Shown here: positions 16,411 through 26,800 of the stretch, in pieces
Layout: every line of letters starts with the position of its first letter
Numbering within the stretch: the stretch's first letter is position 1
DNA from: Treponema sp. Marseille-Q4130
Lineage (GTDB): Bacteria > Spirochaetota > Spirochaetia > Treponematales > Treponemataceae
Direction of reading: 5' to 3'
NCBI RefSeq assembly: GCF_014334325.1
Contig: NZ_JACSET010000006.1
Coordinates: 33,449-97,448, forward strand
DNA length: 64,000 nucleotides
Notes under the pieces: model-generated
Databases searched by the model: none
Told to the model about the DNA's origin: nothing
What the model saw: only the letters and a program-made list of their open reading frames with translations
Made by a program: the position numbers and the translations under genes

Positions 16411-17892
16411 TTGGGCATACGCTTTTTTACCGCAAAAAGCGGTCTCCCGACCTGCGCAGCAAACGGTACGAATCTCCATTCATCATACGATCCCGAACGT
16501 GAAGCCGAACGCTTTGTCGCCTCAATTTCCGCTCCTTTCAATCCGCAGTACGTCGTCGTCACGGAACCCGCACTATCGTATTGCGCGCAGTTTTTTCGAA
16601 AGCGTTTCCCCTCCGCCGTTCTCGCCGCCGTGCGCTATGCGCCTCATCTTTCGGAAACGGACAGAGCGTGGGATATCGTCTTCGATGCGGCACAAAATGA
16701 AGTACGGCTTTCGGATGCGCTCTTCGATACGCTCGGCGAAGAAGGTTTGTGCTCCGCTCTTTTCGCTTCGTGGCAGCCTGCCTCTCGCGCATTTCCCGAA
16801 AAAGATGCAGCCGTTTGGCAAGAGATAAAATATGCGGTCGATAAGGGACGCGACGTCCTCTTTACGCGAAGCGGTTTTGCCTCCCGCTGGATAGCGAATG
16901 CGTTTTTTATCTGCAAGCACATAGAACGCGCAGGTCGCATCGTCAACGGCTCGTCTCCCGTCGTCGTCGCAGCTTCAGGGCCGAGCCTCAAAAGCGCACT
17001 CCCCTATCTCGCGGAGTTTCGACTGTCGTACTTTCTCATCGCCGCATCATCGGCTCTTTCGGTTTTAACTGCATACGGCATCGTCCCCGACCTCTGCATC
17101 GCAACCGACGGCGGCTTTTACGCAAAAGCACACCTGTCGCCGCTTTTGCGTTTTCCGCACATACCGCTTGCACTCGCCGAAGAAGCTTCGTGCGGCGGAG
17201 CTATTTTATCGACCTGCGCCATCATACCGCTGTCATACGGCGACGGACTTGCCGCAAACCTTTTTGCAGCCTGCGGCATTCCTTCGATGAAAATCGAACG
17301 GAACGGAACGGTCAGCGGCTCTGCGCTCGACTTTGCGCGGAGCATAACGGATGGAAGCGTTTTTTTATGCGGTCTCGATATGGCGCCCGCTTCAGGCTTC
17401 CAGCACGCCCGACCGAACGCGCTCGAAAAAGGTGGCGCAGCGTCCTGCATGAAAACATATCCGAACGAAACGAAAAACAGCGCTTCGCGATTTGCTTCCG
17501 GTTCGCTTGAACTCTACCGGAAATGGTTTCAATCGCTTCCGAAAGCGCGCGTAAAAAACGTATACCGCTTCGCCCACGATTACCGCTTTTCGAATACGCT
17601 CGGCGCGATTACCGATGTCGATGCCGCTTTTTTTGAACAATCGCTTTCGCCGCTCAGAACGCTACCGCGGATCGCAGATGAAGCGCTTCCGAAAAAAGAT
17701 GCCGTACAAAAAGCCGCACGCGATTTTTTAAAGCTGCACGCAGGAAGCGACGCATGGCTTCATGAAATTTTTCCCGCGGAATACGTTTCGCGACAGAGAG
17801 AACCGAATGCGGAAAAAAAAGAGAACAAAGCGGAAATGCTCGCAAAAAAAAGCGATGCGCTGTCGAAAAAGATAGCGAGGATAATAGGATGA
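16411..17892 (+). CDS. MAF/DUF115-type protein, first of a pair (flagellin glycosylation-associated)
   Basis: 493 residues from a TTG start at 16411; the nearby ATG at 16406 is out of frame. The diagnostic segment is the DUF115/MptE-like Rossmann region: PVVVAASGPSLKSALPYL (about 188-205), then IVPDLCIATDGG and later FLCGLDMA. In other bacteria this fold is found in Maf proteins that transfer nonulosonic acids to flagellin, and in 6-hydroxymethylpterin pyrophosphokinase. In Treponema the filament proteins are known to carry glycans, so glycosylation is likely. The C-terminus is a basic, Lys/Ala-rich helix. It overlaps the next MAF-like gene by 4 bp. Confidence 0.78.
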   Translation: MGIRFFTAKSGLPTCAANGTNLHSSYDPEREAERFVASISAPFNPQYVVVTEPALSYCAQFFRKRFPSAVLAAVRYAPHLSETDRAWDIVFDAAQNEVRLSDALFDTLGEEGLCSALFASWQPASRAFPEKDAAVWQEIKYAVDKGRDVLFTRSGFASRWIANAFFICKHIERAGRIVNGSSPVVVAASGPSLKSALPYLAEFRLSYFLIAASSALSVLTAYGIVPDLCIATDGGFYAKAHLSPLLRFPHIPLALAEEASCGGAILSTCAIIPLSYGDGLAANLFAACGIPSMKIERNGTVSGSALDFARSITDGSVFLCGLDMAPASGFQHARPNALEKGGAASCMKTYPNETKNSASRFASGSLELYRKWFQSLPKARVKNVYRFAHDYRFSNTLGAITDVDAAFFEQSLSPLRTLPRIADEALPKKDAVQKAARDFLKLHAGSDAWLHEIFPAEYVSRQREPNAEKKENKAEMLAKKSDALSKKIARIIG

Positions 17893-19544
17893 AGGCGCTT
17901 TTTTCATCGATCATCGCCGCAAAAAACGGAAGCCCCGTCCCTCTCTTTTACAACGGCAAAAGCATGCACTCGCGCTACGATCCCGAAAAAGAAGCGGAGC
18001 AGGCGGCTTTGCACGTAAACGAATCGAAGTTTTTTATAGTCGCAGGAGCGGGCGGCGGCTACTTTATCCGCGCGCTCAAAAAACGCTTTCCCGGCTCTAT
18101 CATCCTCGCTGCGGAAAACTCGCAGGACGACATCGATTTTTTAAAGCGTATCCCCGTCTTCCGCGATCTGCTTTCGGACAAGCGCGTCCGCATCTTTCCC
18201 GTCGAAAAAACGTGTGATGCGATGCTTCGATTTTACGTACCCGCCTTTTACGGCTCGTTTTCGATCATCGAAACGCCTTCGTGGGCGAACGAAAACAAAG
18301 TCGGCATCGAAGTCTTTCGAACCGAAACGGCAAGCGCGGCGAGAGCGATTGCAGCCGATTATTCCGCCCAAACGCACTTCGGAAAAATCTGGCAGCGCAA
18401 TATCATCGTAAACCTCGCTCAAATCGGTACGCAATCTGCAAGGACGGACAACACACCGACTGATGCGCAATCTGCAGGGACGGACGGCACGCAAAACAAA
18501 GCGGCGTTCACCGCGCAATCCCGTACGGAAGACGATGAATACACCGAAGCAGGCGATGCGCAAAACGATGCGTCGTTCGCCGCTCCTTTCGACAAAACGG
18601 CGCTCATCGCGGCGGCAGGCCCTTCGCTCGACAAAGCCCTTACACGCATCGAAAATCATCGAAACGATTTTTATATCATTGCAACCGATACCGCATACCG
18701 AAGTTTTTCAAAGCGCGGCATAAGATGCGACGCCGTCGTATCGATCGACGGTCAAATCCTGTCGGCGGAACATTTTTTTTCAGAAACGGAACGGTATCGA
18801 ACGCTCTTCGTCTTCGACTTATGCGCGCACCCGAGCGCAGTGCGTTTTATTAAAAAAGCGGGCGGCAAAATCGCCTTCGTTCAAACAGGCCATCCGCTTG
18901 CCCGCTACGCATCGCAGTTTTCGGAGCACACAAGAGGTGCACCTTTTCCGCACATCGCGACGGGAGCGGGAACGGTGACGGTCGCCGCACTCGACTTTGC
19001 GCTTAAAGCGGGTTTTTCCGATATCGCCGTCTGCGGTGCGGATTTTTCGTATTCGGAAAAACCGTACATGAAAGGTACCTACCTCGACGCGCGCTACAAC
19101 GCCGAAAGCGGACGTACCCGATCGGCGGAAACGGCGTTCAACTCGCTTATGTTCCGCACCGAACTTTTTCAAAACGCAGGCTCCCGCACGACGGAAGTGC
19201 TCGGCGCATACCGCAAAACATTCGAATCGCTCCTCTCAGAAAACTGTGAACGTATCGATTACGACGGCGCTTTCTACCGCGCGGCCGCAAAAAAAACACC
19301 CTCTCCGCTCCGCTTTTGCACTTCATTCGATACGTCATCCTTCGCCGCATTTTTTAAAACCGATTTTTTGCAATCCGCGAAAGAGCTTTCATACCCCGAT
19401 TTCGCTCCCGCTGTCGCTTCGCTCTTTCCCGCCGTCGCTTCGCTTCGAAAACAAAAAAATGAAAACGCATTCGAAGTTTTTCCCGAACTCTTGAAACTTG
19501 CATACGTCGAGATTCTGAGATATACTCAATATTATGAAACGTAA
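17889..19544 (+). CDS. MAF/DUF115-type protein, second of a pair, with low-complexity insert
   Basis: 551 residues. The N-terminus (FYNGKSMHSRYDPEKEAE) parallels the first MAF-like protein, and ALIAAAGPSLDKAL at about 238-252 is the DUF115 nucleotide-binding motif. CDAVVSIDGQ and DIAVCGADFSYS follow. Unlike its neighbour it carries an insert at about residues 177-235, with degenerate repeats such as TQSARTDNTPTDAQSAGTDG, just before the glycine-rich motif. It is probably a flagellin or surface-protein glycosyltransferase acting on cytoplasmic substrate. Its 3' end overlaps the next gene by 11 bp. Confidence 0.78.
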   Translation: MKALFSSIIAAKNGSPVPLFYNGKSMHSRYDPEKEAEQAALHVNESKFFIVAGAGGGYFIRALKKRFPGSIILAAENSQDDIDFLKRIPVFRDLLSDKRVRIFPVEKTCDAMLRFYVPAFYGSFSIIETPSWANENKVGIEVFRTETASAARAIAADYSAQTHFGKIWQRNIIVNLAQIGTQSARTDNTPTDAQSAGTDGTQNKAAFTAQSRTEDDEYTEAGDAQNDASFAAPFDKTALIAAAGPSLDKALTRIENHRNDFYIIATDTAYRSFSKRGIRCDAVVSIDGQILSAEHFFSETERYRTLFVFDLCAHPSAVRFIKKAGGKIAFVQTGHPLARYASQFSEHTRGAPFPHIATGAGTVTVAALDFALKAGFSDIAVCGADFSYSEKPYMKGTYLDARYNAESGRTRSAETAFNSLMFRTELFQNAGSRTTEVLGAYRKTFESLLSENCERIDYDGAFYRAAAKKTPSPLRFCTSFDTSSFAAFFKTDFLQSAKELSYPDFAPAVASLFPAVASLRKQKNENAFEVFPELLKLAYVEILRYTQYYET

Positions 19545-21054
19545 AAGCATTACCGTCTATTCGATCGTCATCTCCGCCGTCTTTGCGGCGGCAATCATAT
19601 TCCTGTGCTACAAACTCGGCTACGAATACGCGACCGGAAGGGAGCGCACCGGCCGCACGTTCGACGGCCTCGCCGCGACAACGCGAAGCGCGCTTTCACG
19701 TTACGGCGATTCATCTCCCGACTTCCGCGACGCATTCGTTAAAGCCTGCGGCACCTACGACGATTACGCTTTTATCACTTTAAAAAATACTGCAGGTATG
19801 CTCTTCTCCTATCCGCAAAACGAAGACCCTTCTGAGGTGCGCACGTCACGGTTTTGCGAAATGCATTCGAGCAGCTTTCAAGCGGGAGACGATACGTACA
19901 TCCTCTCGGCATCGATGTATCTCATCCGTCCCGTTTCCGTCTTTTACTATGCGCGTTTTTCGTTTATCGTTATACTCACCGTTACCGTATTTACGCTTGT
20001 CTTATTACTGTATCTGCATTTTGCCGCTTCCGAAAACGCCGCCGCGGACAATATCGACCTTATCCCCGAAACGGCATATGATAAGGCACCCCTCGCGAAG
20101 GCCGAAAACGGACTTTACCCCTTCGATGACGATCTCCCGATCGACGACGGATTTCCGACAGACGATACGATCGTAGCGGGAAGCGGAAAAAAATTCGGCA
20201 GGACGAGAGACTCCGGCATCGAAGAGGATCTTTCGGACGATGAACGCTTTTCCGACGACGAAGTTTTTGGAGCCGATAAAAATTCCGCAGTCTCCGACAA
20301 AAACCAGTACGGCGACTTACTCGTAGCGGACGGCGCACTTCCCGATAGGGACGATTTGCTCGAAGAAGAAAAAAGTATGATACAGGATGCCGCAGCGCAT
20401 AAAAAAATATTCGACGGGACCGCAACTGCGGACAATGCGGAAAAGATATCCTACGGTCGATTCGAAAACGATGCGGCAGGCGGCGAAACGGTATACATTC
20501 CGCCTGAAACGCCGTTTTTGGAAGAAGCGAACGAATCGCAAAACGATTCGGCAGACCGCTTTTCGCCCCTCACCGGATTCGGCAGGGCGCACAACCTTGA
20601 AGCGCGGCTCGACGGCGAATTGATACGGGCGGCATCTTCGGAACGGGATCTGTCGCTGTTTATGATACGGATCCCGAACCTCTCGTTCGCTTCAAACGCG
20701 TCAAAGCGAATATGTGCATATCTTTTCGAACGCTTTCAATCGAACGATCTGCTCTTCGAATATATGACCGACGGCTTTTCGATAATCAAACTCGATACGA
20801 CCGTCGACGGCGCACTCGAAATGGCCGACGGGGTTCGAGAAGATATCGTCAAAATAATAAAAGGCGAAAACATGGAAACGAAATGCGCGATCGGCATCTC
20901 GTCCCGCTCCGTGCGGATGCTGCCGGGAAAACGCCTCATACAGGAAGCGAGCGAAGCGCTCGAAAACGCATTGCGCGATGACACATCCCCGATTGTCGCA
21001 TTCCGCGCAGACGCCGACAAATACCGCAGGTTTATCGAGGAAAGGCAAAGCTGA
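19534..21054 (+). CDS. Membrane sensor with acidic linker and degenerate GGDEF-like domain
   Basis: 506 residues. Transmembrane helix 1 is at about 8-26, an extracytoplasmic sensor domain of roughly 110 residues follows, helix 2 is at about 140-163, then a very acidic disordered linker (about 170-345) and a C-terminal domain. That domain (from LEARLDGELIRAA) has the GGDEF fold pattern, including DGFSIIK where the GG[DE]EF loop should be and the late AIGISSRS strand. The catalytic loop is missing, so it should not make c-di-GMP and may bind a ligand or partner. It is the last gene of the operon and overlaps the MAF-like gene. Confidence 0.7.
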   Translation: MKRKSITVYSIVISAVFAAAIIFLCYKLGYEYATGRERTGRTFDGLAATTRSALSRYGDSSPDFRDAFVKACGTYDDYAFITLKNTAGMLFSYPQNEDPSEVRTSRFCEMHSSSFQAGDDTYILSASMYLIRPVSVFYYARFSFIVILTVTVFTLVLLLYLHFAASENAAADNIDLIPETAYDKAPLAKAENGLYPFDDDLPIDDGFPTDDTIVAGSGKKFGRTRDSGIEEDLSDDERFSDDEVFGADKNSAVSDKNQYGDLLVADGALPDRDDLLEEEKSMIQDAAAHKKIFDGTATADNAEKISYGRFENDAAGGETVYIPPETPFLEEANESQNDSADRFSPLTGFGRAHNLEARLDGELIRAASSERDLSLFMIRIPNLSFASNASKRICAYLFERFQSNDLLFEYMTDGFSIIKLDTTVDGALEMADGVREDIVKIIKGENMETKCAIGISSRSVRMLPGKRLIQEASEALENALRDDTSPIVAFRADADKYRRFIEERQS

Positions 21055-21079
21055 GCGGGCATTATTCCCTGCACGGACT

Positions 21080-21856
21080 TCAGAGCTTCCGTTTTACCGC
21101 CGCGTTTTTATCCGCAGAAGCCTCACCTTTTACCGCATCTGCACTTTTATCCGCAGCGGTTTTGTCCGCTCCGCTTTCGTCGGCAGCTCCGCTTTTATCC
21201 GCAGGAGCTGAGGTCTTATCCGCTGCGTTTCCTTCCGAAGTTTCATCTTTTGTATCCGCAGAGCCGCCTTTCGATGCTTTTTCCTCGTCCGCCTTTTTCA
21301 AATCGGCCAAGCGCTTTTCGTAATCGGCAAGGGATGTGCTTTCGGGAAACCCTTCTTTTAAGAGCGCGATAGCTTCTTCCGCACCGGCCGTATCTTTTTG
21401 AGAGAGCAAAACGGCGATGAAGTTTACAAGCACCGTTTCGTTTTGCGGATTTTCATCGACGAGCGTTTTATACGCCGTCTTTGCGCCTGCAAGATCGCCC
21501 GACATCGCTTGTATGTACGCAAGCGACATCCGCACGCTCACATTTTGAGCGTCTCGCTCGAGCAGCCGTTTGTAGATTTTTTCCGCTTCGCCCCAATTTT
21601 TTGACAGAGCGTACATCCTGCCCAATTTATATATCGCAGTCCAATAGAGGCTTTCGTCCTTCATTGCGCGATTATAATACTGTGCAGCTTTATCGTATTT
21701 TTCAAGCTCGGCGTATGCATCGGCGATCGCCATGTATTCGGCGGCAAGAGAAGAACGAGTGACGGCAGCTTCTCCGGGGATCGGAAAATGCGCACCCGTT
21801 TTGCACGAAACGACAAACAATGCCGCTGCAACGGCGGCCGCTTTCCGCATCATCAA
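21080..21856 (-). CDS. TPR-repeat lipoprotein with Lys/Ala/Asp-rich tail
   Basis: 258 residues. The signal peptide ends in the lipobox VVSC (Cys at about residue 18). Residues about 38-180 hold three to four tetratricopeptide repeats ([27 protein letters not shown], then [20 protein letters not shown]), which scaffold protein complexes. From about 185 the protein is a low-complexity tail rich in Ala, Asp, Lys and Ser. A periplasmic or surface scaffold is likely. The start overlaps the uracil phosphoribosyltransferase stop by 4 bp, so it is the last gene of the IleRS operon. Confidence 0.82.
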   Translation of the reverse strand: MMMRKAAAVAAALFVVSCKTGAHFPIPGEAAVTRSSLAAEYMAIADAYAELEKYDKAAQYYNRAMKDESLYWTAIYKLGRMYALSKNWGEAEKIYKRLLERDAQNVSVRMSLAYIQAMSGDLAGAKTAYKTLVDENPQNETVLVNFIAVLLSQKDTAGAEEAIALLKEGFPESTSLADYEKRLADLKKADEEKASKGGSADTKDETSEGNAADKTSAPADKSGAADESGADKTAADKSADAVKGEASADKNAAVKRKL

Positions 21857-22887
21857 CCCAACACTGTCTGTTCGATTTTGTACAGCTGCGAGCGGTACAA
21901 ACCTGCGATATTGCTTCCGTAATCGGCGATGAGCTGCATGATATTGCGCGGCGAATCTTTTGCGTCCGTGCCGTTCAAGCGGTCACCCGCATCGCCCAAG
22001 CCGGGCATGATGTATGCGGACGTGTTGAGCGCGGGATCGAGCCACAACGTATAGCACGTGCAGTTTTCAAGGGCGCGCGTAACGCGGATGCTGCCTTTGA
22101 GCGCGGAGATCGTGTTAAAAAATTGAATCGATTTCGGACGGACGCCCTGTCCCTGCAAATATTTTACGACGGTAACGAGAGAACCGCCGGTCGCATTCAT
22201 CGGGTCGGCAAAAATCAAATCCTTTCCGTCGAGCTCTTCGAGATTGAAAAAGGATTTTTTCAAATTCAAAACGTATTCCATATCCGCTTCCGATTTTTGA
22301 TCGTTGCGGCTGATCTTAAAAAGCGCAAAGGGCGTCACGTAATCGTGCGACGAATACTCTTCGATCTCTTTCGATATGATCATACTCGGAAGCAGCGCAC
22401 CGCGGAGCATGACGCACATCACGGCGTTTTCGATTTTCGAGTCGATATCGGGTATTTTGTGGACGGCATAATTTTGCACCGGATAGGTTACCGGCGTTTT
22501 GACGATCATATAATTTTTTTTCGACGAATGCGCATCGGTGTACGCCATGCGAAACAGCATTTCATACGCGCGCTGACTATAATAGATAAATTCCTGATGG
22601 CTCGTGTTTATATCGCGCAGTTTGGAAATGACGCGGGACGCTTCGGCGTGCGCGCCCTCTTCGGTGACAAAGGAATAGACGCGTATGTGCGGGTGCCCCG
22701 CACAGATCTCCTGCATTTTGTGTCCCATCGCGTTGAACGCATCGATGATCTTTTGTTTGTTTACAGGATCGAACGACTTCATCGTTTCTTTGTACATTTT
22801 ATCGAGCTCATCCAAATCGATTTGATCCTGCCGCGTCAAGTACCCGTCGAGGTCTTCCGCTTTCAAGATAACTTCATCGCCTGCCAT
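21853..22887 (-). CDS. upp: Uracil phosphoribosyltransferase with long N-terminal extension
   Basis: 344 residues against about 208 in the usual enzyme. The catalytic part is clear: RGALLPSMI (162-170), the PRPP loop DPMNATGGS (228-236) and the uracil-binding tail [13 protein letters not shown] (about 304-316). It converts uracil and PRPP to UMP and pyrophosphate in the cytoplasm. Residues 1-120 are an extra, mostly helical region rich in charged residues ([15 protein letters not shown]), which I do not recognise. It could be a regulatory or oligomerisation domain. SD: GGAGGA. Confidence 0.85.
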   Translation of the reverse strand: MAGDEVILKAEDLDGYLTRQDQIDLDELDKMYKETMKSFDPVNKQKIIDAFNAMGHKMQEICAGHPHIRVYSFVTEEGAHAEASRVISKLRDINTSHQEFIYYSQRAYEMLFRMAYTDAHSSKKNYMIVKTPVTYPVQNYAVHKIPDIDSKIENAVMCVMLRGALLPSMIISKEIEEYSSHDYVTPFALFKISRNDQKSEADMEYVLNLKKSFFNLEELDGKDLIFADPMNATGGSLVTVVKYLQGQGVRPKSIQFFNTISALKGSIRVTRALENCTCYTLWLDPALNTSAYIMPGLGDAGDRLNGTDAKDSPRNIMQLIADYGSNIAGLYRSQLYKIEQTVLG

Positions 22888-22959
22888 AGTTCCTCCGCGA
22901 TCGTTTAAATTTTGAATGCCGCCTCCGATTTTTTATCCGATCGGTGCGGCGTATTTTTT

Positions 22960-23838
22960 TTACAATACGAACAATTTATACAGCTGCCGCTTATTGATTC
23001 GAATACCCGATACCGTAATATTCGTCGGCGAATTTCTCGTCGTTTGCGCGTTTGTCAAACCGAATGCGAGAGCGAGCATCGCCTCTCCCGCGCGCACGAT
23101 ATTTTTATTATTAAAATCGAATTCGATCGACATGAAGTACTGATCTTCATGCGCGCTGTCGACTGTCATCGCGCCTTTGACATAATTGAGCTGCAGATTT
23201 AAATTCGTGCCTGTGAGGATCGTCAAAAACGAAAGCGGGTTCGGCGCGTAAAAACGTATTTCGCTCCCCGACACATTGAGCCAGTCATAGACGGCATCGC
23301 TCACATTGTGCGAGATGCTCCCTCCGTATGCGTGAGCATCAAACGAGGAAAGCATGGGCCTCACATCGTTTGCGGCGCAGACGATACTCGGCGACGGAAA
23401 AGCGAGAGAAACGCCGTTCGCCGCATAATAAAAATACGGACGAATGCTTCTTTCGGGTATATGGGTTTCGGTTTTCCACTGCGCGCTTTTTAAAAGAAGC
23501 GCTTGAGCCGTGCGCCTCGGAATATTTCCGGAAACGGCGGCTTCGACCGAAAAGCTCGTTTTCGTGCGCGAGATCGCCGCGTAAATCGTATCGATGCGGC
23601 CTGAGATGAGCTTTGCGTCGCTTTCGGAAATATGCTGCGCGCTCGCCCTCAAAATCCGTTCGACGAGTTCGCCGTCCGTTTTTTTCGGGATCCGCATATA
23701 AAAAGAGGCATCTCCCGAAAGCAAATCGATCGGATTGACTTCCGCTCCTTTCGGAAGCGACGCACAAGAACCCAGAAGAATGATGATGAGAGAAGCAAAA
23801 AGAGATACCCGCACGGACGGCAATTTACGCCTTTTCAA
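22960..23838 (-). CDS. Hypothetical lipoprotein
   Basis: 292 residues from a TTG start at 23838. This start was chosen because it has the SD GGAAGG 6 nt upstream and gives a good signal: MKRRKLPSVRVSLFASLI, then the lipobox LLGSC (Cys at about residue 25). The longer upstream frame would run through the IleRS gene. The mature part is a mixed alpha/beta protein with strongly polar segments; ISGRIDTIYAAISRTKTSF and NLQLNYVKGAMTVDSAHEDQ look like an ordered domain. No family recognised. It overlaps the IleRS stop by 14 bp, so translation is probably coupled. Confidence 0.7.
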   Translation of the reverse strand: MKRRKLPSVRVSLFASLIIILLGSCASLPKGAEVNPIDLLSGDASFYMRIPKKTDGELVERILRASAQHISESDAKLISGRIDTIYAAISRTKTSFSVEAAVSGNIPRRTAQALLLKSAQWKTETHIPERSIRPYFYYAANGVSLAFPSPSIVCAANDVRPMLSSFDAHAYGGSISHNVSDAVYDWLNVSGSEIRFYAPNPLSFLTILTGTNLNLQLNYVKGAMTVDSAHEDQYFMSIEFDFNNKNIVRAGEAMLALAFGLTNAQTTRNSPTNITVSGIRINKRQLYKLFVL

Positions 23839-26800
23839 TTTGTACCTTCCACAGTTTATCTTCGGCTTCGACGTTCTTTCCCGAAAGGGAGGCAAGCCAA
23901 GAAGACGAGACGGCGAGCGTTTCGTTTTCGATAAAGGGTGCAAAGAGTTCGTACGCGGATTTGAGTTCCGCATCGCCTGAAAGCGAAAGACGGATCCGAT
24001 CGGTAACGGCAAAACCGCTTTCCTTTCTGAGGTTTTGTATGCCGCGCACCAAATCGCGCACCCAGCCTTCTTTTTTAAGCTCGTCGGTGATCTTCGTGTC
24101 CAAGCCCACCGTCAGCGTGCCGTCGTTGAGCACTTTCAAATCGTCTTTTTCGATGCGCTCGACGTTCACTTTCGTACCGTCGAGGTCGATGCTCTTCCCT
24201 TCGACTTCGATCGCCAATTTCGAACCGTCGAGGATCGTTTGAATGGCTTCGTGGTCGAGAGAAGCGATCTTTGCGGATGCCTCTTTCATGAGCGGACCGA
24301 TTTCTTTTCCGAGTACGCGGAAATTCGCCTTCGCCCTGTATTCAACCAGTTCGTCTTCCCGTTCGTGAAAGATGATGCGCTTGACGTTGAGTTCTTCGCG
24401 TATGGAATCTTCCATTTCGGCAAGCACTTTTTTTTCTTCGGGATCCCGCGTTACGAGAGCCGCGCTTTCAAGCGGCTGGCGATTTTTTATATTGAATTGA
24501 TTTCTGAGCGCGTGTCCCATCGAAACGGCTTTTTGCACCGCTTCCATTTTAAACTCGAGCGATTCGTTCCGCAGCTTTTCGCCGTATGCGGGATAGTCTT
24601 CGAGGTGTACCGATTCTTTATCGCTTTTCGTTCGGAGATTTTGCCAAATCGTTTCGGTGATAAAGGGGATAAAGGGACATGCGGCAAGCGCAAAAGTTTT
24701 GAGCGCAATGTACAGAGCCGCGTATGCTTCCTTTTTATCGCGGTCATTTTCGCTTTTCCAAAAACGGCGGCGGTTTCGTCGGATATACCAATTGTTGAGT
24801 TCGTCGATAAAGTACACGATGGGATCGATCGCGCCGGAAAGGTCGTAAGAGTCGAGAGAAGCGCTTACGCTTTTGACGAGCTTTTGCGTGATCGAAAGGA
24901 GCCACGCATCGAGCGGATTTTGCGGAAGCGCTTCATCGAATTCATGTCCGTCGGGGGAGATGCCGTCGATATTCGCATACTGCACAAAAAAGCTGTAGCT
25001 GTTCCACAGCGGGATGACGATGCCTTTTAAAATATCGCGCACGCCGTCGTCCGAATAGCGAAGGTCGTCCGCTTTGACGACCGGAGAGTGCATGAGAAAG
25101 AGGCGTATCGCGTCGGCGCCGAATTTTGAAATCGCTTCTTCGGGATCCGTGTAATTGCGGAGGCTCTTCGACATTTTGCGTCCGTCCGAAGCGAGCACGA
25201 GACCGCTTACGATACAGTTTTTAAATGCAGGTCGATCGAAAAGTTCGGCGGCGAGTACGGTGAGCGTATAAAACCAGCCGCGCGTTTGATCGAGACCTTC
25301 CGAAATAAAATCCGCCGGAAAATGTTTTTCGAAATACTCTTTATTTTCAAAGGGATAATGATTTTGCGCATAAGGCATGGAACCCGATTCGAACCAGCAG
25401 TCGAGCACTTCGGGAATGCGCTTCATTGTACCGCCGCAGCTTTTGCACGGAATTGTAATCTTGTCGACGAACTGTTTGTGCAGATCTTCGGGATAGACGC
25501 CCGAAAGCGCTTTGAGCTCTTCCCTGCTTCCGACGCAGATCGATTCTTTGCACGAATCGCATTTCCAAATCGGGATCGGATTGCCCCAAAAGCGGTTTCG
25601 GCTGATCGCCCAATCGCGCGCGCCCGAAAGCCATTTTCCGAATCGCCCGTCTTTGATGTGCGGCGGCCGCCAATTGATTTCGGCATTCGCTTTGAGCAAT
25701 ACGTCGCGTTCTTCGGAAACTTTTACGAACCAGCTTCCGATGCTGCGGTAGATGAGCGGAGAAGAACACCTCCAGCAATGAGGATAGGAGTGCACGATCG
25801 TTTCCCGCTTGACGAGTTTTCCTTCGGCTTTCAAGCGCGACATGATATCTTTGTCGCACTCTTTTACGAAGCGGCCTTCGTAGTCGGACACTTCATGCGT
25901 AAAGCGGCATTCGGCGTCGATCGGTTCGGCAAAGGGAATACCCGTACCCTGAAAAAGCTTGTTGTCGTCTTCGCCGAAGCCGGGTGCCGTATGGACGATG
26001 CCCGTACCGTCTTCGGTCGAAACGAAATCTCCGTTGAATATCCTGAACGCACCGACAGAGCCGTCGTCCAATACCGCGAGATGTTTAAAATACGGAAAAA
26101 GCGGTTCGTAGGTCGCGCCTAAAAAGTCGCTTCCCTTTCGGGTATAGACGATCGAATACTCTTTTTCGTCTTTATAATATGCACCGAGGCGCGCCGCTGC
26201 GAGGATATAATAATCGCCCGAAGCGGTATCGCGCACTTTAACGTAATCGATATCCGGTCCCATCGCAAGACCTTCGTTCGAAGGAAGCGTCCACGGAGTC
26301 GTCGTCCACGCAAGAAAATACGTGTTTCCGTTTGCAAAATCCGCATCGTCTATGGCATCGGGAGCTTTTGTCGCCTTAAACCGCACCGTGATCGCAGGAT
26401 CCTGAACGTCCTTATAGCCGAGGGCGAGTTCGTGATTCGAAAGCACCGTCGCGCAGCGCGGGCAATACGGCAGGATATAACTCCCTTCGTAGATGAGATT
26501 TTTATCCCATAGCGCTTTTACGACCCACCAAATCGATTCCATGTAGTCGGGCATCATCGTTTTATAATCGTTGTCGAAATCGACCCAGCGCCCCATGCGC
26601 GTGATGATCCTCCGCCACTCGTCCGTATAGCGCAGCACGCTCGCGCGGCACGCATCGTTGAATTTTTCGATACCGTACGTTTCGATTTCGTGCTTGGAAT
26701 TGATGCCGAGCTCTTTTTCGATTAAATTTTCGACGGGAAGCCCGTGACAGTCCCAACCGAAACGGCGTTCGACTTTTTTGCCCTTCATCGTCTGATAGCG

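Noticed and set aside
21820-22908. 362-codon frame antisense to the uracil phosphoribosyltransferase
   Set aside because: Shadow of a well-supported gene; no homology pattern.
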